Below are positions 37,773 to 46,625 of a stretch of 64,000 bases of DNA, one piece after another. The notes below the pieces were generated by a model that saw only the letters and a list, made by a program, of their open reading frames with translations, was not told where the DNA came from and made no database searches. The translations under genes were made by a program, and so were the position numbers. Position 1 is the stretch's first letter; every line of letters starts with the position of its first letter. The stretch comes from Candidatus Omnitrophota bacterium (GTDB taxonomy: Bacteria; Omnitrophota; Omnitrophia; Omnitrophales; JACROU01). Location of the stretch: NCBI GenBank assembly GCA_029261035.1, contig JAJDCD010000004.1, forward strand, positions 62,001 to 126,000. Direction: 5' to 3'.

Positions 37773-39065
37773 TTACAAGTTTAATCGTTTAAAAATTTTA
37801 TCTACATTCTTCGTATGATAATTATAATCAAACACACTCTTAATTTCACTTTCTGACAAGTGCGTTTTTATTTCATCATCATCTAGAACAATCGTATTTA
37901 AATCCTTACCTTCATCCCAAACACGGGCAGCACACTGTTGTACCATTCGGTAACCATCTTCACGTGTTAAGCCCTTTTCCACAAGCTTCAACAACAAACC
38001 TTGGGAAAAAATCATGCCACGGCTTTTTTCCATATTAGATTTCATATTTTCACCGTACACTTCCAAGTTTTGTATCACATCCACCATTTTACTGAGCATA
38101 TAATCCATCAAAATAGTTGCATCAGGGAAAATTACACGCTCAACAGAAGAGTGAGTAATATCTCTTTCATGCCATAATGCTTGGTTTTCAAAAGCAGACA
38201 AGGCATACCCTCGAATATTTCTAGACAATCCCGCAATTCGTTCGCATGTAATCGGGTTTCTTTTGTGTGGCATAGCGGAAGAACCTTTTTGTCCTTTTTT
38301 AAAGCTTTCAGCCACTTCTAGAGTTTCTGTTTTTTGGAGTAAACGAATTTCGGTAGCTAATTTATCTAAGGAGCCTGCAATCACGGCCAAAGTTCCTAAA
38401 TAATAAGCGTGTCGATCTCTCTGAATAATTTGTGTGGAAATAGGCGCTGGTTTCAAACCTAGAATAGCCAATGCTTCCTCTTCAATTTCCGGATCGATAT
38501 TTGCGAATGTCCCAACAGCTCCAGAAATTTTACCAACATTCATAGACTCCTGGGCAGCCAATAAACGTTCCTTAGCCCTTTGGAACTCCGCATAGAAAAG
38601 TGCCATTTTCAAACCAAAAGTAATAGGTTCTGCATGAATTCCATGACTCCGCCCCACCATTAAAGTCATTTTATGTTCTTGAGCTTGTTCTTTGAGCGCT
38701 TCAATAAGCTGATCCAACTCTTTTAATAGTAATTCAGAAGCTTGTTTCACCTGCAAAGAAAGTCCGGTATCCAAAACATCAGAAGAAGTCATTCCATAAT
38801 GCACATACCTTGCATCAGGACCTACGTTTTCTGAAATATTAGTTAAAAACGCAATAACATCATGATTCACAACTTCTTCAATTTCTAAAACGCGCTTAAG
38901 ATCAAATTTTGCTTTAGGAATTACTTTTGACGGAATATCACTAGGAATAACACCATGCTTTCCTTGAGTTTCAAGAACAGCCATTTCAACTTTGAGCCAT
39001 GTATTCAATTTATTTTCTTCGGTCCATATCGAACCCATTTGAGGACGTGTGTATCTGGTAATCAT
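37773..39065 (-). CDS. purB: Adenylosuccinate lyase PurB
   Basis: 430 residues, fumarase/aspartase superfamily. The signature GSSAMPHKRNPITCE and the catalytic-His region MVGRSHGIHAEPITFG are present. It cleaves SAICAR to AICAR and adenylosuccinate to AMP. First protein gene of the operon, following tRNA-Glu with no terminator between. Confidence 0.97.
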   Translation of the reverse strand: MITRYTRPQMGSIWTEENKLNTWLKVEMAVLETQGKHGVIPSDIPSKVIPKAKFDLKRVLEIEEVVNHDVIAFLTNISENVGPDARYVHYGMTSSDVLDTGLSLQVKQASELLLKELDQLIEALKEQAQEHKMTLMVGRSHGIHAEPITFGLKMALFYAEFQRAKERLLAAQESMNVGKISGAVGTFANIDPEIEEEALAILGLKPAPISTQIIQRDRHAYYLGTLAVIAGSLDKLATEIRLLQKTETLEVAESFKKGQKGSSAMPHKRNPITCERIAGLSRNIRGYALSAFENQALWHERDITHSSVERVIFPDATILMDYMLSKMVDVIQNLEVYGENMKSNMEKSRGMIFSQGLLLKLVEKGLTREDGYRMVQQCAARVWDEGKDLNTIVLDDDEIKTHLSESEIKSVFDYNYHTKNVDKIFKRLNL

Positions 39066-39118
39066 TTTCTAAACCTTCCCTTCGATATCTATTTATAAGA
39101 ACAATAAAATCAAACTTT

Positions 39119-39194
39119 TGGTAGCCCCTACGGGAGTTGAACCCGTGTTACCTGGCTGAGAACCAGGCGTCCTAGACCACTAGACGAAGGGGCC
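39119..39194 (-). tRNA. tRNA-Glu (anticodon CTC)
   Basis: A 76-nt cloverleaf with encoded CCA. The anticodon arm is CTGG-TTCTCAG-CCAG, giving CTC. The T-arm GGGTTCAACTCCC and the D-arm are regular. The acceptor begins GGCCCCT and pairs with AGGGGCT, so position 1-72 is a G-U pair; the discriminator is A. It lies 53 bp upstream of purB on the same strand. Confidence 0.95.
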
Positions 39195-39291
39195 ATAAAG
39201 TGAAATAAACTTCAAACACTCACCTTTGTTTAGTTGTAGGAGCCCCATATTTACTGCTTATTTGGGAACAAAATCAGAAAAATAGACCCTT

Positions 39292-39320
39292 AGTATATCC
39301 CACTCGGATATCTGAATCAA
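39292..39320 (-). promoter_or_regulatory. Sigma70-type promoter of tRNA-Glu and purine operon
   Basis: On the minus strand TTGATT (plus 39315-39320), a 17-nt spacer and TATACT (plus 39292-39297). The predicted start is about 90 nt upstream of the mature tRNA. There is no terminator between the tRNA and purB, so the same transcript probably continues into purB-purE. The rest of 39195-39410 has no gene I can support. Confidence 0.65.
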
Positions 39321-39410
39321 GGTAGATGTTGTGGTGTGAGCAACTTTTTATCGATTATTTAGGGGTATGAAAGTTAATTCGAGCTTCTGAAGTCTCGAAA
39401 ACCCCTGATT

Positions 39411-40106
39411 TTATACGGTTAAACGGCAACGAACAAGCCAATAGATCACGATGAAAAAATGCCACCAATGAATCTTCTTCCCTTCGGAATAGCTACGTCC
39501 ACTATAAGAAACAGGGGTTTCATAAACCCTATATTGATGGTTCTTAAAGATTTTGGCCGTCATTTCAGGTTCTACTCCAAAACCTTTGGCTTTAAGGTCT
39601 AAAGACTGAGCAATTTCTCGTCTCATAACTTTGTAACAAGTCATCATGTCTGTTAAAACAGTATCAAACATAATATTGGTTAGAATATTAGCCCATTTAT
39701 TTCCAATGTAATGCCAATAGAAAAATACGCGATGCGTTCCAATAAAACGCGACCCATAAACGACATCCGCCCTACCTTTAACAATAGTATCTAATAAATG
39801 AGGGTACTCTTCTGGGTGATATTCTAAATCCGCATCTTGAATAATAACGATATCCCCTTTTATTTCTTTAAAACCTGTTCTTAAAGCGGCTCCCTTACCT
39901 TGGTTGCTTTCATGGTAAAGAACTCTCACTTCATTTTTATCATCTTTATATCCATCCACAGATCTTAAAATATCTCTCGTTCCATCAGCAGAACCATCAT
40001 CTACAATAATAATTTCTTTATCAATATCAACAGCTTTGATTCGACCTAAAATTTCTTCGATGGTTGCTTTTTCGTTATAACAAGGTACAACAACAGATAA
40101 TTTCAT
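39411..40106 (-). CDS. Family 2 glycosyltransferase (polyprenyl-phosphate glycosyltransferase-like)
   Basis: 231 residues, GT-A fold. VVVPCYNEKATIEEIL, IIIVDDGSADGTRDIL and the metal motif QDADLEYHPEEYP identify a GT2 enzyme of the dolichol-phosphate-mannose synthase type. The protein lacks the C-terminal membrane domains of larger DPM1-GtrA fusions. Product is likely a lipid-linked sugar; the sugar is not deducible. It follows a second glycosyltransferase by 15 bp. Confidence 0.9.
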   Translation of the reverse strand: MKLSVVVPCYNEKATIEEILGRIKAVDIDKEIIIVDDGSADGTRDILRSVDGYKDDKNEVRVLYHESNQGKGAALRTGFKEIKGDIVIIQDADLEYHPEEYPHLLDTIVKGRADVVYGSRFIGTHRVFFYWHYIGNKWANILTNIMFDTVLTDMMTCYKVMRREIAQSLDLKAKGFGVEPEMTAKIFKNHQYRVYETPVSYSGRSYSEGKKIHWWHFFIVIYWLVRCRLTV

Positions 40107-40121
40107 TTTCTATTCTCTCCT

Positions 40122-41258
40122 TTATTTCAAAATAGACTTTAAACAAACAAGGGTTGATTGAATAAATTCTTTAGGCTCAATATCAAACACTCTTTTTTTA
40201 GATTGCTGAACGAGCTCTTCTTTATAAGCTTGGTCCACAAGTGCCAAATCTATATTTTCTTTAATCTCTTGAATTTTTGCTTCTGGGTCCGACAAAATTT
40301 GATCTAAAGTTATTACATGATTCCCAGTCTTAAATGGAATCAATGGGATATCCATAGATATCGCGTCATCGATCACATCTTCCAACAACTCATTCCAAAA
40401 CATTGAATCATATACCGGATCGACTAAAACATCGATCACTTTAAGATATTCACTGATCAATTCATAGTTAAAATCCGAAACCAATTTAACACGAGAAGAC
40501 AATCCCAAACCATGAATCAGCTTTTGTAAAGCATACCCTTGGCACCCTTCCCCAATAATAATCAAAGATAAATTCTTAGGGATTTTAGCCACAGCTTTAA
40601 TAATAATAGAAACAATCTCGTCTGTCACTATAGGTTCAATGTAACCAACAACAACGGACCCTAAACCCAGAGATTCTTTTTTTCGAACCACATCCAACTT
40701 TTCGTTCCCTAAAATATTGTTTTCAAATTTTAAGTCTGCTGGAATTTCAATTAACTTCCCTTCAAATCCTTTTCTCAATAAATGATCGCTCACTTTTCGG
40801 CTCCCCGAAAAAGCACACGACAATCTCTTAAAATTAGATTTTTCTATTTTCTTTAATGCGGGCATTAACTGTTTAAAACGAGGGTCTCTGGCTGTACAAA
40901 AAACATGGACCCACGGCATAAACCATTTTTTAATCTTAATCCACTTAGTGAGCAATGCCCCTTGAGGCTCATCATCAACCCAAATAACATCTGGGTAATA
41001 GGTTAACCCTTGCCACAAATCAATCAATAAAGTAAACACACTAGCAAACAGATGTCCAAAGACGCTTCTATAAACCAAGACATCAAAATTAGAATCTAAA
41101 TCAACTTTAGAACTTCTAAATACTTTTCCAGTATTTTTTTCTTTCCAAACATGCGGCATTAAAATCTTTACCTGTACGTTTGGATTCTGTGAAAGTTGTT
41201 TAAATTTATAACAATGTCTTTTAATGACAGCTCGTTGACTGACAATTAAAATTTTCAT
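40122..41258 (-). CDS. Glycosyltransferase, GT-B fold, family 4-like
   Basis: 378 residues from MKILIVSQRAVIK at 41258; the longer frame start at 41312 overlaps the upstream gene and was not used. The second Rossmann domain shows GYIEPIVTDEIVSIIIKAV, SLIIIGEGCQGYALQKLI and an acidic DVLVDPVYDSMFWNELLEDVI region, a variant of the E-x7-E donor loop. Acceptor unknown. No SD is obvious, but it starts 7 nt after the CPBP protease stop and may be translationally coupled. Confidence 0.8.
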   Translation of the reverse strand: MKILIVSQRAVIKRHCYKFKQLSQNPNVQVKILMPHVWKEKNTGKVFRSSKVDLDSNFDVLVYRSVFGHLFASVFTLLIDLWQGLTYYPDVIWVDDEPQGALLTKWIKIKKWFMPWVHVFCTARDPRFKQLMPALKKIEKSNFKRLSCAFSGSRKVSDHLLRKGFEGKLIEIPADLKFENNILGNEKLDVVRKKESLGLGSVVVGYIEPIVTDEIVSIIIKAVAKIPKNLSLIIIGEGCQGYALQKLIHGLGLSSRVKLVSDFNYELISEYLKVIDVLVDPVYDSMFWNELLEDVIDDAISMDIPLIPFKTGNHVITLDQILSDPEAKIQEIKENIDLALVDQAYKEELVQQSKKRVFDIEPKEFIQSTLVCLKSILK

Positions 41259-41265
41259 TTTAGGC

Positions 41266-42123
41266 TTAAGCCTTAACTTGCTTTTCTCGAGAAACAAACC
41301 AAACAAAAGCACCCATAAGAATCATAAAACCCCAGCCCATGAGGCCTCCGTAATACTCTCCTCCACCCCAAAATAAAGTTGGATCTGGATTTTTCTCTGC
41401 AATAAAATTAACGTCTACTTTTAGGAACATCACTGCTCCTGCATGAATTCCTATAGCTAAGTAAAGAGCACGCGTACGCAAATAGGCATATTGAAGAACA
41501 AAACCAAACAAAAGCAAACCTACGAATGATGGCAGAATATTTTGCCAATCCCCTAAAGGTTTAAGCCAAGAAAGTAAAACACTAAAACTATCAGAAATTG
41601 TTGGCTCTACCCACTCTTGTTTCGATCCTCTAAAAAAATGAACGATAGCATAAAAAGCATTGGTGATAATAAAACTCCAAGCACGATGCATGAATTTACA
41701 AAGAGAAAGAAACACAAATCCTCTAAAAAAGAATTCTTCCAATGTAGCAACAAGCAACCCTGTTCCTAACGCTTTAAATACTCTCTCTGGAATACGATCC
41801 CATTTAACACGAAGGCCAATATCATAAACACCAAAAAAAGACTCAAAAATAGCCATTCCAAAAAGAATACCAGAACCTAATAGAATCCCAATCCCAATAA
41901 GACGCCACCAATTTGTATCCGCCGTAAAACCAAAACGCCTAAACGCTCCTAAGTCTTTACGAATAAATAGTGCTATAGCAACAAATCCACTAATCATAAT
42001 CAAACGAGAAAGAACTCTTTCAAAAGGATACTTATCCTGAACTATCGAATAAATAAACGGTGCCAAAACCGCAGGAATGACTACAACTGCAGCTAAAGCT
42101 AATAATAATTTCAAAATTTTCAT
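41266..42123 (-). CDS. CPBP-family intramembrane metalloprotease
   Basis: 285 residues from the ATG at 42123 (MKILKLLLALAAVVV), with AAAGG six nt upstream. The longer frame from 42246 would run through the structured element and is rejected. About seven membrane helices. The family motifs are EEFFFRGFVF (catalytic EE and R), HFFRG and the second His in IGIHAGAVMF. These Rce1-related proteases act in membranes, sometimes in bacteriocin immunity or prenyl-protein processing; role here is unknown. Its leader contains the second three-hairpin element. Confidence 0.85.
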   Translation of the reverse strand: MKILKLLLALAAVVVIPAVLAPFIYSIVQDKYPFERVLSRLIMISGFVAIALFIRKDLGAFRRFGFTADTNWWRLIGIGILLGSGILFGMAIFESFFGVYDIGLRVKWDRIPERVFKALGTGLLVATLEEFFFRGFVFLSLCKFMHRAWSFIITNAFYAIVHFFRGSKQEWVEPTISDSFSVLLSWLKPLGDWQNILPSFVGLLLFGFVLQYAYLRTRALYLAIGIHAGAVMFLKVDVNFIAEKNPDPTLFWGGGEYYGGLMGWGFMILMGAFVWFVSREKQVKA

Positions 42124-42161
42124 GCTAAACCTTTCGTTATTTATAGTTTTTGGTGCAAACG

Positions 42162-42356
42162 GAGCGTCATATACATGACGCTCACAGCAAATACCAAGGG
42201 CAAAAGAAGGGCTCGATGTACTTCTTTTGCCATCCCCCTCCAACACACACCCAAATGTTGTTCAAATTAAAGGAAAACGAAGTGTGCTCGCCGCGAGTTC
42301 ACAAAAATAGATTCTCAATTTTTGTGCTGTCTGAGCGCCGAGGATACTTCGTTTTC
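42162..42356. ncRNA. Three-hairpin structured element, copy 2
   Basis: Same order as the element at 10565. Hairpin a: 9-bp stem (42162-42170/42175-42183). Hairpin b: perfect 11-bp stem (42199-42209/42221-42231) with loop containing GCTCGATG, as in copy 1. Hairpin c: 18-bp outer stem (42273-42290/42339-42356, one G-U and one mismatch), shoulders CCGCGAGTTC (42291-42300) and GCTGTCTGAGCGC (42326-42338) identical to copy 1, and inner stem ACAAAAAT/ATTTTTGT with a 9-nt loop. Stem sequences differ from copy 1 but pair, which is covariation. It fills the gap between ridA and the CPBP gene. Confidence 0.6.
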
Positions 42357-42365
42357 TGGTACAAC

Positions 42366-42818
42366 CTAAACAGATAAAGTTAGTTCCAGTTCAACAAAAG
42401 CATTCATTGGTAAACTATTAACCCCTACAGCAGAGCGAGCATGTTTGCCCCGTTCTCCAAAAACTTCTAAAAATAGATCCGATGCCCCATTAATTACTTG
42501 TGGATGCTCTGTGAACCCTTCCATACTCTGAACATAACCCACCAACCGTATAATCCTGTCCACTTTATCTAAACTCCCTAAAAACCCTCTTATAACACCC
42601 AACGCATTTAGTGCAGCAATTCGAGCTGCTTGCTGTCCTCGATCATTCTTATCAGCCCCACCTTTACCCGTAAAGATATCTCCATTAGCAATTTTAGGCA
42701 AAACACCACTTAGAAATACAAGGTTACCCACCTGAGTTATTGGAACATAGGAGCCTAGAGGCTTCGGAGGTTCTGGAATAAACAAACCCATCTCTTCTAT
42801 TTTCTGTTCTGCACTCAT
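42366..42818 (-). CDS. RidA-family protein
   Basis: 150 residues from the ATG at 42818 (MSAEQKIEEMG), with GGAG eight nt upstream; start and menG stop overlap as ATGA. The YjgF/RidA fold is clear (LVFLSGVLPKIANGDIFTGK; ARIAALNALGVIRGFLGSLD). RidA enzymes hydrolyse reactive enamine/imine intermediates. The catalytic Arg region (KHARSAVGVNSLPMNAFVELEL) is intact. It belongs to the subgroup of ~150-residue RidA proteins. Its place at the end of the menaquinone run may be incidental. Confidence 0.85.
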   Translation of the reverse strand: MSAEQKIEEMGLFIPEPPKPLGSYVPITQVGNLVFLSGVLPKIANGDIFTGKGGADKNDRGQQAARIAALNALGVIRGFLGSLDKVDRIIRLVGYVQSMEGFTEHPQVINGASDLFLEVFGERGKHARSAVGVNSLPMNAFVELELTLSV

Positions 42819-43528
42819 ACTGTCTTCTCCGCAATAATCATAGTACAAATACCAAAAGTAAATGATTTCGTATTAACTTTTTTAAATCCTGCATCTTTTA
42901 TTTTTTGTTCTAATTCAGAAACTCCATAAAATTTCTGAATCGAACTAGAAAGAAATTTATAAGCATTCCATGACCCAGAAAAAAAACGGCCTACGAATGG
43001 AAGATAAATATTAAGGTAGGGAAAATAAAGAGCCTTCATCCACCAAGACGTTGGGCGCGTTAATTCTAAAATAACGAACTTCCCCTTCGAACTCAATACG
43101 CGATAACTCTCTTGAAACAAAGAATCTAAATCTGCAATACTTCTTAAAACAAAAGCTGAACTAATTAAGTCAAACTGATCATCTTCATAGGGAAGTTTTG
43201 GTAACTCAACAACATCTAATTTAGCTTTATTTCCCAATCGCTGCTCTGCCTGTTTTAACATTTCTTTCGAAAAATCAGCCCCAACTGCTTTTTCGAAAGG
43301 GTGAAAACGAGTGATGTCATACAAAAAAACACCTGAACCCGTTCCGATATCAAGAACAGAGTTCATCCAAGGCTCTACAGACTGACGAACCGCCTTACGC
43401 CTCCAACCATCATCTCTTTTAAAACTTAAAAACTTATTGAGAAAATCATATTTAGGAGCAATCACATCAAAGATTTGATTAATTTCCGAAGGATGTTTTG
43501 TGTATTCTGGAAGTTGTGTTGAATTCAT
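42815..43528 (-). CDS. menG: Demethylmenaquinone methyltransferase (UbiE/MenG)
   Basis: 237 residues from the ATG at 43528 (MNSTQLPEYTK) with AGGA just upstream; the longer frame from 43645 overlaps mqnC and is not used. SAM-binding motif VLDIGTGSGVFLYDI and the UbiE-like IFDVIAPKYDFLNKFLSFKRD are present. In the context of the futalosine genes it should methylate demethylmenaquinone to menaquinone, the last step. Ubiquinone use is unlikely since no ubi-specific genes accompany it. Confidence 0.88.
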   Translation of the reverse strand: MNSTQLPEYTKHPSEINQIFDVIAPKYDFLNKFLSFKRDDGWRRKAVRQSVEPWMNSVLDIGTGSGVFLYDITRFHPFEKAVGADFSKEMLKQAEQRLGNKAKLDVVELPKLPYEDDQFDLISSAFVLRSIADLDSLFQESYRVLSSKGKFVILELTRPTSWWMKALYFPYLNIYLPFVGRFFSGSWNAYKFLSSSIQKFYGVSELEQKIKDAGFKKVNTKSFTFGICTMIIAEKTV

Positions 43529-43544
43529 AGGATCCTGCTTTGGG

Positions 43545-44648
43545 CTAATCACAATGCCTAATAATTTTATAATTTGTATCTCGTTGAGCAGCTTTATAAC
43601 CTGCTTTTTTAATGAGACGAATAAATTCATCCACGTTAGTGTCATTTACGATACCCGTCGCTTTAACAACCCTTTCTTCCATCAAGATACCACCCATATC
43701 GTTAGCACCAAAAGCCAAAGCTGTTTGAGCCATCTTAACCCCTTCTGTAACCCAACCTGTTTGGAAATTAGGAATGTTATCCATCATCAAACGACCCACA
43801 GCCATGGTGCGAACATAATCTTCTCCTCCTGCCATAGGAAGATGACTCATTCTAGGGGTCCCCGGAGAAGAAAAACTCCAAGGGATAAATGCTCGAAATA
43901 CTTCTGTTTCATCTTGCAGCTGTCTCAATTTTAAAAAATGGATCACTCGTTCTTCGATCGTTTCTACATGACCATACATCATTGTCGCAGAAGCTTTGAG
44001 TCCTACATTATGGCACGATCTCATAATATCTAACCAACGATCTGCAGAAGCTTTCTTAGGGCTAATTTCCTTTCGAACGCGATCTACTAAAATTTCAGCT
44101 CCACCTCCAGGAAAAGAATTTAATCCAGCTGCTTTTAATTCTTCAAAAACTTGTTCCGCTGTCATTTTTTCAGATTTACACAAATAATCAATTTCTTCTG
44201 GGGACATGGAGTGTATGTGTACATGGGGATACTTCTCCATAACTTTTTGAAATAGATTCACATAGTGTTTTAATCTTAAATCGGGGTTGATCCCTCCCTG
44301 AAACAACACTTGAGTGCCTCCCAAAGCTGTTAAATCATCCAAGTTTTGGTATACCTCGTCGAGCTCAGTCACATAACCCTTATCAGAACGTGGCGGAGTA
44401 TAAAAGGCACAAAATCCACAATCAATAATACACACATTGGTTGTTGCTACATTGCGATCAATAACAAAGGTAACAATACCTTCTGGGTGCAACTCGTTTC
44501 TTACTTGAGTTGCCGCATGACCTAGCAAAGTTAAATCTGCATTGAACAGCAAGATACCTTCTTCTAAACTTAATCGATCTCCACCTAACCTTTTTTCAAT
44601 AATGCTTTCTACTACTGTTGAATCAACCGTTGATGAACGTTCTATCAT
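43545..44648 (-). CDS. mqnC: Dehypoxanthine futalosine cyclase MqnC
   Basis: 367 residues from the ATG at 44648, which overlaps the mqnA stop (ATGA) and has GGAG eight nt upstream. Radical SAM motif CIIDCGFC, followed by FPGGGAEILVDRVRKEISP and SATMMYGHVET, marks MqnC. It cyclises dehypoxanthine futalosine. It resembles mqnE three genes away, as expected of these related radical SAM enzymes. Confidence 0.94.
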   Translation of the reverse strand: MIERSSTVDSTVVESIIEKRLGGDRLSLEEGILLFNADLTLLGHAATQVRNELHPEGIVTFVIDRNVATTNVCIIDCGFCAFYTPPRSDKGYVTELDEVYQNLDDLTALGGTQVLFQGGINPDLRLKHYVNLFQKVMEKYPHVHIHSMSPEEIDYLCKSEKMTAEQVFEELKAAGLNSFPGGGAEILVDRVRKEISPKKASADRWLDIMRSCHNVGLKASATMMYGHVETIEERVIHFLKLRQLQDETEVFRAFIPWSFSSPGTPRMSHLPMAGGEDYVRTMAVGRLMMDNIPNFQTGWVTEGVKMAQTALAFGANDMGGILMEERVVKATGIVNDTNVDEFIRLIKKAGYKAAQRDTNYKIIRHCD

Positions 44649-45505
44649 AGCGCAAACTCCAATTCTCTCAGTTGGCTTACCCACCCTAGTTTGTAAGCCT
44701 TTTCAAAAAATAAGTATAGCCCCTGAATTGCTTTCGAATTTAATCGATATTCAAAACCATCTAAATATTCAACCAACTCTTCATCCGTCAAAGCAGATAA
44801 GTTGGGCATCTCTTCTAAACAACGCTGTTTTAAACCTATTAAATTTGATTTATTCTGTTCAACTTGGGCTCGCATTAAACGAGTAAAAGACTGAACAGTC
44901 TCTTTATTCTTCTCAAAATATTCTTTACGAACAAGCCATAGAGCAAAACAAAAAGGTCTCTCTAACCAAGCCCACCACAAAGATGATAAATCAAAACACT
45001 GAATATCTGTTTCTTCAAGCTGTTTTCTTAAAAGCAATGCTTTATCACCAATAACCAAACAGGGGCGTCCTGAACGAATAACATCCCCTTCATCCTCTTC
45101 TTTCAAAACGGTAAGCTTTGCATTTACTTCAAAACACTCTTTAAGCAAAATATCTAAAAGTACAATTGAGCTCGAGGTTTCTTTTGTGACAAAAATTTCT
45201 TTACTCTCTAAAGACTTAATAGAATCTTTCGTAAAAAGAATAACGCTTCTACAAATCTGCTGGGTACTTAACCCTAAGTCTGGAAGAATATAATAAGAAT
45301 CACTATTTTTGGCATATTCAATTGAAGATGCCAAAGTAATGTCCACCTTTCCCTCTCGAATACTCTGATTCAAGACCGAAGGTACGGCATCTAAAAAATT
45401 TAACTCACAACAATCCAAAGATTCTTCTAGCCCAAAGAAATAAGGGATCGCATTAATATACGAAGGCTTTCCAACTCTGATTTGTGTTTTAATCTTAGAT
45501 TGCAT
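44645..45505 (-). CDS. mqnA: Chorismate dehydratase MqnA
   Basis: 286 residues. Periplasmic-binding-like fold without a signal peptide; RVGKPSYINAIPYFFGLEE and IRSVILFTKDSIKSLE-like regions are characteristic, as is DITLASSIEYAKNSDSYYIL. It converts chorismate to 3-enolpyruvylbenzoate, the first step of the futalosine pathway. Placed between mqnE and mqnC. Confidence 0.93.
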   Translation of the reverse strand: MQSKIKTQIRVGKPSYINAIPYFFGLEESLDCCELNFLDAVPSVLNQSIREGKVDITLASSIEYAKNSDSYYILPDLGLSTQQICRSVILFTKDSIKSLESKEIFVTKETSSSIVLLDILLKECFEVNAKLTVLKEEDEGDVIRSGRPCLVIGDKALLLRKQLEETDIQCFDLSSLWWAWLERPFCFALWLVRKEYFEKNKETVQSFTRLMRAQVEQNKSNLIGLKQRCLEEMPNLSALTDEELVEYLDGFEYRLNSKAIQGLYLFFEKAYKLGWVSQLRELEFAL

Positions 45506-45545
45506 AAAGGTTTTAATTTAATCCTCTTGTAAGCCTTGTTGGTAT

Positions 45546-46625
45546 TTAATAACTAGAGTTTACTAGCTTAGGGACTCGATTAGCGGTCTCAATAATTCGC
45601 ACTAACTCATCTCTCTTAAGAAAAACTGGGGTTTTAGCCCCTGCATTGTGCATAATCTTCTCATCGATAGCCATTCCCCCTAAATCATCCACTCCAAAAG
45701 ACAACAAAACCTGTGCGAGCTTCTTTCCCAGAGAGGTCCAAAACGCTTTAATATGAGGAAAATTATCTAGATAAATACGTCCAACAGCATAAACTTTCAA
45801 ATCGGTAAAGGCATCGACAAATGGGATATGGTCTAACTCCGTATTATCTGGATGAAAAGCCAAAGGAATAAAAGAATTAAACCCCCCAGTCACATCCTGA
45901 ACTTTTCTCAAACGATCCATATGGTCCACAATGTCCTCTTCGTTTTCAATGTGCCCATAAAGCATTGTCGCGTTACTCTTCAATCCAGTTTCGTGAGCCA
46001 ATTGATGAATCTCCAACCATTTGTCTCCAGCTATTTTTCCTTTAGCTATTTCAGGACGGACACGTTCAGAAAAAATTTCTGCGCCTCCACCCGGCATACC
46101 GCAAAGACCCGCATCTTTTAATTGTTTTAGAACTTCAGAATATGAAAGTTTAGTCTGACGAGAAAAATGATCAATTTCAACAGCTGTAAATGCCTTCACA
46201 AAAATATCTGGATTATAATTTCGGACCAAACTCATCATTTCCAAAATGTATTCAAAGGACGCTTTGTAAGTGATTCCACCCACGATGTGGACTTCATTAA
46301 TATGATAGTCTTGATGTGCTTGCTTTACTTTCTCTTCAATTTCTTTCAGCGATAATAGATAAGCGTCCGCGTCTCCTTCTTTTCTAGAAAAAGCGCACAA
46401 CTGACAACTCAAATAACAGATATTCGTATAATTCATATTGAGATAAGCGCTATAACAAACCTCATCCCCAGCAATTTTCTTTCTAACAAAATCGGCTAAG
46501 TATCCAACCGTATTAATCTCATTCGAACGCATGAGTTCAACACCATCCTCAAAAGTAATTCTTTCTCCTCCGAGAACTTTATCTATAATTTTTTTGTGTT
46601 TGGAGTTCTTCCACAAATTCTTCAT
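45546..46625 (-). CDS. mqnE: Aminodeoxyfutalosine synthase MqnE
   Basis: 359 residues from the ATG at 46625 (MKNLWKNSKHKKIID), with GGGGAA just upstream; the frame extends further but without SD. Radical SAM motif CYLSCQLCAF and the family stretch MPGGGAEIFSERVRPEI. It joins enolpyruvylbenzoate to SAM-derived adenosine, giving aminodeoxyfutalosine. The start lies inside ubiX (47-bp overlap). Confidence 0.93.
   Translation of the reverse strand: MKNLWKNSKHKKIIDKVLGGERITFEDGVELMRSNEINTVGYLADFVRKKIAGDEVCYSAYLNMNYTNICYLSCQLCAFSRKEGDADAYLLSLKEIEEKVKQAHQDYHINEVHIVGGITYKASFEYILEMMSLVRNYNPDIFVKAFTAVEIDHFSRQTKLSYSEVLKQLKDAGLCGMPGGGAEIFSERVRPEIAKGKIAGDKWLEIHQLAHETGLKSNATMLYGHIENEEDIVDHMDRLRKVQDVTGGFNSFIPLAFHPDNTELDHIPFVDAFTDLKVYAVGRIYLDNFPHIKAFWTSLGKKLAQVLLSFGVDDLGGMAIDEKIMHNAGAKTPVFLKRDELVRIIETANRVPKLVNSSY

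Noticed and set aside
42123-42246. Longer N-terminus for the CPBP protease
   Set aside because: It would translate hairpins a and b of the structured element; the ATG at 42123 has its own SD and begins with the first membrane helix.
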